Positions 18,323-27,860 are shown, counted from the stretch's first letter. The stretch is DNA of 64,000 nucleotides from Vacuolonema iberomarrocanum LEGE 07170 (GCA_015207365.1 JADEXA010000002.1:166617-230616), one strand, 5' to 3'. Numbers and translations: made by a program. The notes: generated from the letters alone by a model not told the origin.

Positions 18323-20995
18323 CTAACCACTCCGAAACTGCTTATGTGGTTGTATAGATTGGCACGAGAAAAAAGAGACTCGATTCAGCATTAAGGTGGC
18401 AAATTCACTCGGCGACATGGATTTGCTAAACAAATGTCCCTGCGCGCGATCGCAACCTAGCATGCGCAAAAACCTCAGCTGATCCTTGCACTCCACCCCT
18501 TCTGCCAGAGTTTGTAGCCCCAGCCCTTGCCCTAGGGCGATAACGGTACGGGCAATTGCAGCATCGTTGGGGTCTTGGCAAACCTCCCGTACAAATGACT
18601 GATCAATCTTCAATGTATTGAGTGGAAAGTGTTTGATGGCATTGAGGGAAGAATATCCCGTCCCGAAGTCATCCATCGCAATCTGAATCCCCACATCTCG
18701 TAACTGATTCAGGGTCATGATGGTTGACTCGACGTTTTGCATCGCCGCACTCTCTGTAATTTCTATTTCCAGATAGTTTGGATCGATACCGGTTTCCTCC
18801 AGAATGAGGAGAATCTGATGCACCAAATCAGGTTGCTTAAATTGATTGGCAGAAAGATTGACGGCAATGTGGATCGGTGGCAGCCCTAAGCGCTGCCACC
18901 GTCGCTGCTGATAACAGGCTTCTCGCAATACCCATTCTCCAATCGGGCAAATCAGCTCCGTCTCCTCTGCCAGCGGGATGAACTGTCCGGGAGCTATCTG
19001 GCCCAGCTGTGGATGGTTCCAGCGCAGCAACGCCTCAACGCCAACCACTTCGTAGGTGCGCAAATTAACTTGTGGCTGGTAGTGTAAAACAAATTCCTGC
19101 CGTTCGAGTGCTCTGTGCAAATCACGCTCCAGTGCCAGATACTCTAGTGCTCGGCTATTGATCTCCTCAAAGTAAAGCTGGAATGTGTTCTTCCCCTGGC
19201 GTTTGGCTTGATGCATTGCCGCGTCGGCATGTTTCAGTAATGTCCCGACATCTTCGCCATCATAGGGCGACAGCGCCAACCCCAAACTTGCCGTTATGTA
19301 GAACTCTTGAGCGTCCAAGAAAAATGGCTCAGACAGCGCGGCCAGAAGCTGCTTGGCGATCGGGCCAATATCTTCCGCAGACTTTAGGTGGGGCAGTAGC
19401 AGCGTAAACTCATCGCCTCCCCAGCGAGCCAGTGAATCACCTTCCCGCAAACACTTATGCAGCCGCACCGCCACCTGTCTTAGCAGCTCATCGCCAATGG
19501 TATGCCCCAGGGTGTCATTGATGGTTTTGAAGCGATCCAGATCCAGGAAGGCGACACCTACCATCTCATCACAGTAATAGGCATCCGCTAGCGCCAACGC
19601 TACCTGCTCAGCAAATAGGACACGATTGGGCAAGGCCGTCAGCGGATCATGAGAGGCCTGGTAGCGCATCATACTTTCGACCCGGCGCTGCATCAATGCC
19701 ATATACACATGCATTCCGATCGACTGCGCCAGCCACAAATCTTCAGGGCTCCATGCCGGAGCAAGATCTTGCCGCACTTCCAGCCATTCCTCAAAGGATC
19801 GCCGAGGATGTGCGTGGCGAGCATCGGCAATATGCTTACCTGCCCAGCGAACTTCCAAATCGTAGCCATTCCGGAAAATCGTTAGACACCCGACAAACGT
19901 GCCCTGAAACTCCAGTGGGATCAGCAAAATACTACGGATGGAAGACTGCCTAAACATCGCCGCAAGCTTCTGATATTGCGGGTTGGCCTCTAGCATCTCC
20001 AGGGTAAAAAAGTGCGGATGCACCCGAGTGATATTTTCCGGGGTGGTGGATTGAGCATTATCAGGATGCAAAAAAACTTGACTCTGCTGCTGCCAAGTCA
20101 GCGTAGCCCGATTCAAATTGTCTTGCTTTTGTGAGGAAACCCTCACACGGTTGATCAGAGTCTCCCACTGGTCATGCAGTTCCAGATTTTCGAGGTCGGG
20201 CTGCACACCATCAACGTAAATTTGGGCCGTCGCCTCGGTTGAAGCTGGGGTAATGTAAAGTCGTCCACCCACGCCCTCAAGCGCCTTCACCGCCGCTTCC
20301 AGCACCAGTTGGTACACCCGCCCCAAGGGCAACGGGCAATGCAATAGCTGGCTAATTTGATTTAAGGTTTGTTCCTGAAAGGCATGATGCCGCGCTTCAA
20401 CGAGGAGACTAGCCTGGGCGATCGCGATCGAAATCTGATCCGCTAGCAGGTGAACAATCTGCAAATCCGAGTCCGAAAAATGTCGGGAATCTCGATTGTG
20501 GATTGCCAACAATCCCCATAATTTTTCCTGGTGCAGGATGGGAAACACAACCGAAGACTGCACTCCCATCGTCTTCAGATATTCCAGATGACAGGGATCA
20601 ACCGTGTTATAGCGCACATCCGGACGCAGACGGTGGTGCGTTGGATCGCTGTCGCTGATGCCATGGGTGGTCTTGAGTTGGGCGGCCACATCAACAATGA
20701 CCCGTTGGCGCCGTTGGATAAAGTGCTGCCGGGCTTCTGACGGAATATCGGCAGCAGGAAAGTGTAGATGCAGCAAAGAGGGCAAGCGATCGCCCTGGAT
20801 TGACTCTGCAACCACGGCACCCGAGCCATCCTCCGAAAACTGATAAATTTTGACGCGATCGGCTCGCAAAAACTTTTGAATTTCCAGGGTTGCAGTATCC
20901 AGGATCTCAGGAAGCTCCAAGGATTGTCGAATACGGCTCGTAATCGTGTGGAGCAGATTTTCTCGATCCGAAGTGTCTGGAGCCACGATTTTCAC
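18323..20995 (-). CDS. GAF-GAF-GGDEF-EAL cyclic-di-GMP enzyme with probable bilin-binding GAF
   Basis: 890 residues. The first GAF (about 10-190) is of phytochrome/cyanobacteriochrome type: it has FPAADIPSEARQ, then YNTVDPCHLEYLKTMGVQSS with a Cys next to His, where such domains attach phycocyanobilin. A second GAF spans about 205-440. The GGDEF domain (about 450-615) keeps GGDEF and an RxxD inhibition site (REGD) five residues before it, so diguanylate cyclase activity is plausible. The EAL domain (about 625-880) keeps EALLRW and DDFGTGYSSL, expected for phosphodiesterase activity. No membrane segments. It may set c-di-GMP levels in response to light; the direction of control is not predictable. 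Confidence 0.92.
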   Translation of the reverse strand: MKIVAPDTSDRENLLHTITSRIRQSLELPEILDTATLEIQKFLRADRVKIYQFSEDGSGAVVAESIQGDRLPSLLHLHFPAADIPSEARQHFIQRRQRVIVDVAAQLKTTHGISDSDPTHHRLRPDVRYNTVDPCHLEYLKTMGVQSSVVFPILHQEKLWGLLAIHNRDSRHFSDSDLQIVHLLADQISIAIAQASLLVEARHHAFQEQTLNQISQLLHCPLPLGRVYQLVLEAAVKALEGVGGRLYITPASTEATAQIYVDGVQPDLENLELHDQWETLINRVRVSSQKQDNLNRATLTWQQQSQVFLHPDNAQSTTPENITRVHPHFFTLEMLEANPQYQKLAAMFRQSSIRSILLIPLEFQGTFVGCLTIFRNGYDLEVRWAGKHIADARHAHPRRSFEEWLEVRQDLAPAWSPEDLWLAQSIGMHVYMALMQRRVESMMRYQASHDPLTALPNRVLFAEQVALALADAYYCDEMVGVAFLDLDRFKTINDTLGHTIGDELLRQVAVRLHKCLREGDSLARWGGDEFTLLLPHLKSAEDIGPIAKQLLAALSEPFFLDAQEFYITASLGLALSPYDGEDVGTLLKHADAAMHQAKRQGKNTFQLYFEEINSRALEYLALERDLHRALERQEFVLHYQPQVNLRTYEVVGVEALLRWNHPQLGQIAPGQFIPLAEETELICPIGEWVLREACYQQRRWQRLGLPPIHIAVNLSANQFKQPDLVHQILLILEETGIDPNYLEIEITESAAMQNVESTIMTLNQLRDVGIQIAMDDFGTGYSSLNAIKHFPLNTLKIDQSFVREVCQDPNDAAIARTVIALGQGLGLQTLAEGVECKDQLRFLRMLGCDRAQGHLFSKSMSPSEFATLMLNRVSFFSCQSIQPHKQFRSG

Positions 20996-22132
20996 TAGGG
21001 TTCAGTACTGATTACCAAATCACTCAAAGTCCCCCGCTTCCTCCACGTAAAAACGTAGTAGACAGGTCATCTCAGCAGGCATGACAGAACTGGGACTCAA
21101 GCCTGCCAACTTACTTGACAGACCAAGCCTTAATGTACGGCCCATAAAGCTTGCTTAGAAACTCACCAACCTCGTACCACATCCCAAACGATGATGCAGA
21201 CAGAAATAGAAAAACGCACCTTATTTACACCCTATAAATCCAGCCAAATCCTATGCAATGCATAAGATTTGGCCAACAAAAAGAGACACAGTCAATCAAT
21301 CTAAACTCAGCCTACTGACTATATGAAGGAACTTTCTTCATAGTCATAGATTACCCAGTTTATCTACGCTTCTAACAATTTTGAAGATCACTTGAAAAAA
21401 TTTAACCTTCCTTTGTTTTCTAACATAGCATTGTCACCTCAACAAGCAAAATTCCTCATTATTTTTTCTTACTAGATAGCGCATATAAGAGAATCTCGCA
21501 CTTTAACAGATCGGAATAAAGCAGCGCTCTTTTTTAGGGCAGCAATCTAGTGGACTAACCAATATTTGACTCTCTCATCTTCGATTCCTTTATCTATAAG
21601 GAACGGATAGAGGAATTGAAGATGGTTCTGTTTGTCTCAAAATACCAATCCCATATCGAGCAAGGGTTTAGACTACTGGAAGGCATAGCTTTACTTATCT
21701 AAAAAGATAATAGTAAAAATTGAAAAACCTCTATAAAGTAACTCTATACTCATATAAATCAAATCAATATCATAGATTTAATCCAATGGTTTATTGATAA
21801 AACAATTGACCTCAAGAAAATTCGGTCTTCGCCTTTATTCGATTAAGTAAATCTCTGATGAACTTGTCCTATATGCTTTTTAAGCATTCAGAGCTTTAAA
21901 TCTATTTTGTCATTTCAAGATATCCTCTTGCCGGACAAGGAGATAGGATTTCCTATTATTCGCTGATGCTTTAGGGATAAAAGACTCAAAGAAAAATGCT
22001 GTATGCGCGTAATACAAAATTAGGCAGACTTTACTACTTTTAAGGGGTAGAAGACCTGAGTAGAAGCGTCACATACGCGCAATACAAAGTTAGATTTAAC
22101 TTGTTCCTTTAGATGCAGTATTTAGCATAGTG
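20996..22132. other. Gene-poor AT-rich intergenic region
   Basis: No supported gene over 1.1 kb. It holds a dyad CCAAATC (21244-21250) / GATTTGG (21266-21272) with inner ATGCAATGCAT, and a pair of imperfect 22-bp direct repeats, 22002-22023 and 22072-22093, each containing AATACAAA and ending in TTAG, 70 bp apart, just upstream of the broken acetyltransferase gene. Base composition is lower in G+C than its neighbours. Confidence 0.6.
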
Positions 22133-22817
22133 ATGGAATCATCAACGATCGCCATTCAAGATCTACATTCAAGCGGTGAAAACGCTATTCAACAGGCCGC
22201 GCAGTTATTACTTGATGAATTTCAAGTCTTGGCTCCTGATGCATGGCAAACCTGGGACGATGCTCTGAAGGAAGTGCAAGCATCGCTGCAACCGGATCGC
22301 ATTAGTCGGGTGGCGATCGCCCATGGGCGAGTGGTTGGCTGGAGCGGCGGCATCCACCAATACAGCCATGCGTGGGAACTCCACCCTCTGGTGGTCAAAG
22401 CTTCCCATCAGCGCCAAGGGCTGGGACGACGATTGGTGGCAGATCTAGAGGCGCAAGTGAGCGATCGGGGCGGTCTGACCCTCTATGTTGGCTCCGATGA
22501 TGAAACCGGACTCACATCTCTGGCACAGCAAGACCTTTACCCCAATCCGCTGGAACACCTCGCCACGCTTCAAAATCTGCACAGTCATCCCTACACCTTT
22601 TACCCGCATTGCAGAATCCAAGGATGATTTTTTCTGAGGAGGGGCGCGGTGCGCCCCTCCTCAGAAAAAATCATCCTTGGATTCTGCAAACCCCTTTTAC
22701 CAAAAGGTTGGGTTTGTCCTTATCGGAGTGCTACCCGATGCCAATGGACGAGGAAAACCCGATATCTGGCTGGCCAAGCGCGTGAAAAATTCTGAGCCGC
22801 AAGAAGAGCCAAGCTAA
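22133..22817 (+). pseudogene. Aminoglycoside 6'-N-acetyltransferase-like GNAT gene interrupted by a palindromic element
   Basis: The intact 5' part encodes a GNAT protein of the AAC(6')-like group: VVGWSGGIHQYSHAWELHPL, the acetyl-CoA loop RQGLGRRLV, and LTLYVGSDDETGLTSL. The frame runs into the repeat element and stops at 22625-22627 after HSHPYTFY. Past the element, from 22698, the missing end continues as [30 protein letters not shown] and a stop at 22815-22817. Removing the 88-bp element plus one 9-bp direct repeat (97 bp) rejoins the frame into a 195-residue protein with the family's usual C-terminus. The start could be GTG 22130 or ATG 22133. The present gene would make a truncated, probably inactive enzyme. 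Substrate unknown. Confidence 0.88.
22605..22692. mobile_element. Palindromic MITE-like element family B, copy 1 (inside the GNAT gene)
   Basis: An 88-bp element flanked by the direct repeat CCTTTTACC (22596-22604 and 22693-22701). Its core is a perfect 39-bp inverted repeat (22609-22647 and 22651-22689) around the loop GGT. Arms contain GCAGAATCCAAGGATGATT. It encodes nothing, so movement would need a transposase in trans. Confidence 0.88.
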
Positions 22818-22971
22818 ACTGAAGCCATTGAACCTGAGTGCCATCGAAGAAAAATGTCTCTGTTCTGCTAAACCATTGCATCCGTAGGGCACAGCCCATA
22901 GGATGCAACGTTTCTGGCTCACTGTCGCCCCCCTTCTCACCCAAATTCTCCACCTCATCTGACTTAGTTTT

Positions 22972-23670
22972 ATGCACGCTTATCCACCTGATTTCACCGC
23001 TCAAGAAATTCGCATTTGGGAAGCCGTGCGCCCACACACCATGACCTCACCAGAGCGCACGATCGCCCTGATGCGCGCGGCGGAGTATGTGTTACAGCAT
23101 CAAATTCCTGGCGATTTTGTGGAATGTGGCGTCTGGCGAGGCGGCTCAATGATGGCGGTGGCACGAACCCTGCTGAAAGCGCTCGATACATCTCGCACCT
23201 TGCACCTATTCGACACCTTTGAAGGCATGCCCTCTCCTAGTGATGAGGATTTTGTCGAAGCGGATGGCACCGCCGCTCAAGACTTGCTGGCAAGCGAAGA
23301 CCCCCAGCAATCGCTTGTATGGGCGATCGCTGGCTTAGATCTGGTCAAGCGCAACATGGAATCGACCGGATATCCAAGCAGTCGCATCCACTATGTACAG
23401 GGAAAAGTGGAAGACACGATTCCCGAACAGGCTCCTGAACAGATCGCCCTTTTACGACTGGATACCGACTGGTACGAATCCACCCGCCACGAAATGCGGC
23501 ATCTCTTTCCAAGGCTCATTCCTGGCGGCGTACTGATTCTCGACGACTACGGCCATTGGGCCGGGGCGCGGAAAGCGGTGGATGAATACCTAAGTACGCA
23601 TCAGATTCCTCTGTTGCTCTGCCGCATCGATTACACCGGACGCATGGCCATCAAACCTGTCGGTGCATAG
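22972..23670 (+). CDS. TylF/MycF-family O-methyltransferase
   Basis: 232 residues. The motifs GDFVECGVWRGGSMM (SAM-binding), LHLFDTFEGMPSPSDED, then LRLDTDWYESTRHEM and PGGVLILDDYGHWAGARKAV are those of the macrocin-O-methyltransferase (TylF) family, which methylates sugar or small-molecule hydroxyls using a divalent metal (Asp residues in LDTDWY and LDDYG). Cyanobacterial relatives probably modify cell-surface sugars or natural products. No biosynthetic cluster surrounds it, so its substrate cannot be inferred. Possible alternative start at ATG 23041. Followed by repeat C1 after 6 bp. Confidence 0.87.
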   Translation: MHAYPPDFTAQEIRIWEAVRPHTMTSPERTIALMRAAEYVLQHQIPGDFVECGVWRGGSMMAVARTLLKALDTSRTLHLFDTFEGMPSPSDEDFVEADGTAAQDLLASEDPQQSLVWAIAGLDLVKRNMESTGYPSSRIHYVQGKVEDTIPEQAPEQIALLRLDTDWYESTRHEMRHLFPRLIPGGVLILDDYGHWAGARKAVDEYLSTHQIPLLLCRIDYTGRMAIKPVGA

Positions 23671-23676
23671 CATCTA

Positions 23677-23770
23677 ATAGCGGTGTGCAACCGCATTAAG
23701 CACGGCAACGGTTGTGTGGGGCGCGCCGCGCCCCACACAACCGTACTTAACTAACGTGCATAGCGCTATA
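23677..23770. repeat. Palindromic repeat family C, copy 1
   Basis: About 94 bp. Ends ATAGCGGTGTGCAACCGC and TAGCGCTATA. The centre is a long hairpin, CGGTTGTGTGGGGCGC with a 3-base loop (GCC) and its complement. Nearly identical to 49986-50080 (inverted) and 58324-58416 (same orientation). Confidence 0.88.
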
Positions 23771-23828
23771 AGGATGATTGTTTCTGAGAAGGAGCGTGGT
23801 ACGCTCCTTCTCAGAAACAATCATCCCC
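23771..23828. mobile_element. Palindromic element family B, copy 2
   Basis: Perfect 26-bp arms (23772-23797 and 23801-23826) around loop GGT. It abuts the end of repeat C1 directly. Read in reverse, its right end GGCTGATTAAGGGGATGATT matches the left end of copy 3, so it lies inverted relative to that copy. No flanking direct repeat was found. Confidence 0.82.
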
Positions 23829-23856
23829 TTAATCAGCCATGCCGAACCCATTCTTG

Positions 23857-24321
23857 CTACAGCTTGCCTGTACGGCGATAGGTTTCTTCGGCCACCCGCT
23901 TCAGGCGGCGCAATTGCGACTGCATATCTTGCCGAGTCCAAGATTCAGCAAAGGTTTTGAAGCCAAAGCGCACCAGTGGGTTGGGAATGTTGAACTCAAA
24001 CCGATTGAGCAGAATGGTACCTTTTTCATTGGGTTGGCATTCCCAGCGATCGCGCCCCGTAAAGAAGCCCGAAAATTGCCACACAATTAGCCCCGGTTCC
24101 CGTTCCACCACCGTACTGATCAGCGTTGGTTGCAATAGCGGCACCTGAATCACAAACTGACTCCGACTCCCCTTTGCCGTAGACCACTCTCCTAGCGGTT
24201 CACAGCGCAAAGCAGGGTTGAGCCAGCAGTGCATCAGTTCCAGATCGGTTAGGCAGTGCTCCACCGATGTTGCACTCGCCTGCACCTGCACCGATTGCTC
24301 AAACACCTGATAGTCTGACAT
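23857..24321 (-). CDS. SRPBCC (polyketide-cyclase-like) family protein
   Basis: 154 residues from the ATG at 24321; a longer frame from 24399 would overlap the neighbouring GTPase gene. The pattern of FEQSVQVQASATSVEHCLTD, then MHCWLNPALRCEPLGEWS, a long beta-rich middle and a C-terminal helix (WTRQDMQSQLRRLKRVAEET) is the START/SRPBCC hydrophobic-pocket fold. The ligand is unknown. Gene ends 14 bp downstream of the GTPase stop, on the same strand, so the two are likely cotranscribed. Confidence 0.8.
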   Translation of the reverse strand: MSDYQVFEQSVQVQASATSVEHCLTDLELMHCWLNPALRCEPLGEWSTAKGSRSQFVIQVPLLQPTLISTVVEREPGLIVWQFSGFFTGRDRWECQPNEKGTILLNRFEFNIPNPLVRFGFKTFAESWTRQDMQSQLRRLKRVAEETYRRTGKL

Positions 24322-24334
24322 TCGCCGTCTACCT

Positions 24335-25858
24335 CTACTTTTCCACCGACGGTTGCGTTTCGCGCCGACGTTGTAAATCCAGCTTTGCCCGTAGTTCATC
24401 CTTGATCCGATTCAGAATAGAGGTTTCATCCAACGACTCCAGAATGGTATTCACCACTGTTTTCGGCCCATCTGGCCCCCAAGAGGCTCCGTTAGCAAGA
24501 TAGACCTTGGCCACTTGCCCGATGGCGTAAGTGGAGACTCCCGCCACCGCTGCCTGAGTCACAGCAACGGATACATAGGGAGCTAGGGAAATTCCGCCCG
24601 TCGCTGGAGCCGCTAAGCCTAGTGCGGTCTTGAGCGATCCTAATCCTAGCGTAACCAAAAGCTCGCTGAGGGTGATGCCACCTAACCCTACGGCAATGGT
24701 TTTTAGCAACCCGGTGGCACCATGCTGGGTCATCGGAATGCTGTAGAGTCGGGATAGGGAAAGGATCATCGCCACATCAATGACTGCACTGCTAACCACA
24801 TCCACGACCATCACCGGATTGAGGGCGATCGCCACAGCCTTTGTCATCACTCCATTCCAAATCACCTGATTGGCATTACGATCGCGAATCTCCAACTTGC
24901 GTTCCACCAGGCGATCGTTCACGGCATCCGCAAACAACATCGAATTCAGCGCTAGCAACGACTTGCCTTCCCGATTCAGAATTTCCAGGATTTTTAGCTT
25001 CAGGTCATCGACTTGCGGTTCGCCCGACCGCATTTGCCGCGCGACGGTGCCATCGGCCCTTCGCACAGCCGTGGAAATGAGCGGAGCCGCCGATGCCATC
25101 ACAATTTCATCGGGGGATAGCAACTCGCGCACCCGCTCATCTCGAATCGTTTGATAAATCGCCATACGGTCGGCATCGGGATACTGGTCAATTTTGTTGA
25201 ACACCAGCACCATTGGCTTGCTCGCATCCCGTAAGTTCGACAGCGCCTCATACTCAATACGGGTTACATCGCCAGAGACGACGAACAAAATCAGATCCGC
25301 TTGCTGCGCAACGCGCCGCGCCAGCACCTCCCGCTGTTCGCCATCGACTTCATCCAGTCCAGGGGTATCCACCAGCTCAATACGCGAGGCTCCCGTTCCG
25401 GGCAACGAGACGCGGACAACGGGGCGATCGCTCCCTTGCACCATCTCTTCTTCCACTGTCCAATCTGCCGTCTGCACATCCTGGGTCACCCCATGCAATG
25501 GCCCCGTCTTGAAGACAGCTTGTCCCAAAAGGGCATTGAGCATGGAGGACTTACCCCGTCCAACCATCCCAAACGCTGCGATATTGACCACACTTTGGTC
25601 AAGCTTATCGAGCAAAAACGTGAGCGATTTCAGGTCAGACTCTAAGCCCTGCCGTTCCCGCGCCGTCAAGTCCAAATGCTCCACCAAGTTGCGTAGAACA
25701 TCCTGAGCCCGCTGATAGTGCAGCGTCGATTGAATATCGCGAAAGCCACCCACAATTTCGTCCAGATCAGCATCCGCAGCCTGCGATGCCGAGGAAGCAG
25801 TTTCCTGCGATCGCAGGCTGTCAAAATCCGATGGATGAGAATCAGGTGCCGTCGCCAT
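24335..25858 (-). CDS. Dynamin-like/Era-type GTPase with C-terminal DUF697 membrane region
   Basis: 507 residues. The GTPase domain (about 90-290) has G1 GMVGRGKSS (97-105), G3 DTPGL, and G4 NKID, all intact. It is preceded by a helical segment (35-90) and followed by hydrophobic stretches (about 345-470), consistent with the DUF697 membrane-associated region common in cyanobacterial and plastid GTPases. Likely acts at the inner or thylakoid membrane, possibly in membrane remodelling or ribosome-linked tasks; not determined. Expected partner unknown. Followed immediately by the SRPBCC gene. Confidence 0.85.
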   Translation of the reverse strand: MATAPDSHPSDFDSLRSQETASSASQAADADLDEIVGGFRDIQSTLHYQRAQDVLRNLVEHLDLTARERQGLESDLKSLTFLLDKLDQSVVNIAAFGMVGRGKSSMLNALLGQAVFKTGPLHGVTQDVQTADWTVEEEMVQGSDRPVVRVSLPGTGASRIELVDTPGLDEVDGEQREVLARRVAQQADLILFVVSGDVTRIEYEALSNLRDASKPMVLVFNKIDQYPDADRMAIYQTIRDERVRELLSPDEIVMASAAPLISTAVRRADGTVARQMRSGEPQVDDLKLKILEILNREGKSLLALNSMLFADAVNDRLVERKLEIRDRNANQVIWNGVMTKAVAIALNPVMVVDVVSSAVIDVAMILSLSRLYSIPMTQHGATGLLKTIAVGLGGITLSELLVTLGLGSLKTALGLAAPATGGISLAPYVSVAVTQAAVAGVSTYAIGQVAKVYLANGASWGPDGPKTVVNTILESLDETSILNRIKDELRAKLDLQRRRETQPSVEK

Positions 25859-25894
25859 GCTTTCGTTCCTTAAAGATCACCAAACGCTCTCATT

Positions 25895-25972
25895 AAAAAA
25901 TCCCCCCACAGTTCGGCAAACAGAATCACGCGCGGCAATAGGCCATAGCGCTTGTTTACGGCTGTGAGGGGA
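25895..25972 (-). terminator. Probable terminator of rpsU
   Basis: On the minus strand, arms TCCCCTCACAG (25962-25972) and CTGTGGGGGGA (25901-25911) pair with one mismatch and are followed by six T (25895-25900). It lies 24-100 bp past the rpsU stop. Confidence 0.65.
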
Positions 25973-25995
25973 TCGCGAGAACCAGTAGTCAGGGA

Positions 25996-26175
25996 TTAAC
26001 GATAGCGGCGCTTGCGCCGTGCCATCACCGCCTTCCGCTTTTTCTTTTCGAGCGGCGTCTCAAAGTGACGGTGACTCTTCACATCCGCCAAGATTCCTGC
26101 CTTAGAAACCTGGCGTTTAAATCGACGCAATGCAGATTCAATTCCTTCGTTTTCTCCAAGAACCACTTGGGTCAT
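25996..26175 (-). CDS. rpsU: 30S ribosomal protein S21
   Basis: 59 residues from ATG 26175 (an in-frame start three codons earlier is less likely because a strong AAGGAG site is placed for 26175). The sequence [20 protein letters not shown], then [20 protein letters not shown] and a Lys/Arg-rich tail [13 protein letters not shown], is diagnostic for bS21, a small subunit protein near the anti-Shine-Dalgarno that aids initiation. Monocistronic here. Confidence 0.96.
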   Translation of the reverse strand: MTQVVLGENEGIESALRRFKRQVSKAGILADVKSHRHFETPLEKKKRKAVMARRKRRYR

Positions 26176-26461
26176 GCACAACACTCCTTGTTTTGTTGCT
26201 AGTCGTCTAGTTAGTGAATGGCCGTTAGCGAATGGCTTTTAACGCGCAATCCTAAGCCGTGCGCACCGTCAAGGCACACAGATGTCAATTCTTACACAAA
26301 TCGCCTATTAAAGCATAGCGAATCCATCGCCATTTACCCAGTATCGCCAGGTAGAGTTTTCCGATACTTATCAATGGCGGGAAGACGGACACCTTAATGG
26401 TGTGTAGGGTTGGTCGACAACGTTGAGAAAATTTCCTTGTAGTCGCTTAATGCCAAGCAAT

Positions 26462-27745
26462 CTAGCGAATGAACGACAAATCGATCGCCCCAAAGTGAGC
26501 ACTCAGCGCTAGATTCAAATTTTCCAACGCCAGGACGAGCCAGCGAACGGCCTCATGGGTGTACTCTTCGTAGTGGGCAAACAGCACCGAGAACCGACGC
26601 TCTAGCACAGGTTTCACCTTGCGGCAGAGCAGCACAATCTTGAGCAAAACGCCCGTCGTGCGAATCGGCCCCATGTTGCTGAGCAGGTCAATGAAGATGA
26701 AGTGGTTGGGGGTATGACTACCCTCGACAACCAGGAAGTTGAACAACTGGCTGCATGTCCGCACCATCAAGAAATCGTTGAGCTGCTGATCATCACTACT
26801 GGGCATAATGCTGTCCAGGTAGACATAGAGCTGCTTGTTGAAGCGGCGGCGACCATAGTCCGCGTCAATCGACGCCGTGATGTACTCATACAAATCATTC
26901 TTGAAGCCTCGGAAATCCCGATTGTGCTTGCTTTGTGCAAGGAAGCTATGGGCCAAATCCTTGTAAGTCCGATTTCCTTCAACCCGACCGACGTAATGTT
27001 TAATGGCTTTGCGAAACTGCACCTCGCTCAGTAGGGTGGGGTTATCGACTGGGTGGATAATGCGGCTCGGGGCAGCGTTGGACAGGGTGCGAGCGATCGC
27101 CTCCGACTGCGCCCGACGCACCTGATAGGTCACATACTGAGACAGGTCAACCTCGAACTTGCGCTGCATCTCAGTCTGGATATGTCGAACGGTGCTTTGA
27201 TGCTCGTGGGTCGAATCCTCACTCAGCAAGCAATGTTCGTAGAGATAGGGATAGCGCCGAATCAGATTACCCAGAGTACGATTGACATTGTTTTCAGCGG
27301 CCTGATTGAGAACCTGCGCCAAACGATAAAGGGTGTGATACTGATCGGTTTCGACAAACTGCTTGGTGAGTTCTTTGAGGCGTCGCATTGAGCGCGTTCG
27401 ATGTCGCTGACTCACATAACCATCCGAAACCTCGTCGAATAGCTCAACGAGACGAGGAATCGCAAGCTGATTAGACGTACTCTGCCAACGGTTAATCAGA
27501 ATGTGGCAGCACCGATTTAAGACGTAGCGAAACTCTTCCTGGGCATTTCGGGATAAGACAACCCGCTCCAGTGCATCTGAGATTTCGGTATCGCTATAAC
27601 GTGCACCTTCTATAAACAGTGCTCGGAAGCGATCGAGCATCTGGTCGGGAGTATCAACGTCAATCCAGTGCAACAAATGATCGTAAATCATTTGCTCTTC
27701 GGGACGCGTCAATCGATGGATGGGGCCTACTGCCGAAGCGGTCAC
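26462..27745 (-). CDS. Conserved cyanobacterial protein of unknown function (paralogue 1 of 2)
   Basis: 427 residues, helix-rich and soluble, with no recognised domain. Alignable along most of its length with the 479-residue product at 44274-45713: shared landmarks are IYDHLLHWI / IYDYLLEIV, RFRALFIEG / EFRHLFIHH, CCHILINRW / GCYILVNNW, LVELFDE / LIELFDD and MRRLKELTKQF / MRRLRQWLQNF. A perfect inverted repeat lies 76-115 bp upstream, and a 12-mer there recurs upstream of the paralogue. Function unknown; the Arg-rich, all-alpha character would allow nucleic-acid or protein binding, but nothing proves it. Confidence 0.85.
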   Translation of the reverse strand: MTASAVGPIHRLTRPEEQMIYDHLLHWIDVDTPDQMLDRFRALFIEGARYSDTEISDALERVVLSRNAQEEFRYVLNRCCHILINRWQSTSNQLAIPRLVELFDEVSDGYVSQRHRTRSMRRLKELTKQFVETDQYHTLYRLAQVLNQAAENNVNRTLGNLIRRYPYLYEHCLLSEDSTHEHQSTVRHIQTEMQRKFEVDLSQYVTYQVRRAQSEAIARTLSNAAPSRIIHPVDNPTLLSEVQFRKAIKHYVGRVEGNRTYKDLAHSFLAQSKHNRDFRGFKNDLYEYITASIDADYGRRRFNKQLYVYLDSIMPSSDDQQLNDFLMVRTCSQLFNFLVVEGSHTPNHFIFIDLLSNMGPIRTTGVLLKIVLLCRKVKPVLERRFSVLFAHYEEYTHEAVRWLVLALENLNLALSAHFGAIDLSFIR

Positions 27746-27820
27746 GTCAGCTGTCTCCTGCTGCTACTGAGATGGAATCGTCTTGTCTCCTTGTGCATGC
27801 TACTGGTCTGCGCACCACTC

Positions 27821-27860
27821 GAAAAGTATAAAGAATAAATAAAGATACTTTATACTTTTC
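27821..27860 (-). promoter_or_regulatory. Operator- or promoter-like dyad upstream of the 427-aa unknown gene
   Basis: Perfect 13-bp arms GAAAAGTATAAAG (27821-27833) and CTTTATACTTTTC (27848-27860), 14-bp spacer. On the minus strand this includes TAAAGTATCTTT, also found 81 bp before the paralogue's start at 44274. It contains -10-like TATAAA elements. Confidence 0.6.

Noticed and set aside
22609..22689. Hairpins read as CRISPR repeats
   Set aside because: Copies are dispersed, kilobases apart and palindromic, not regularly spaced with unique spacers; no cas genes.
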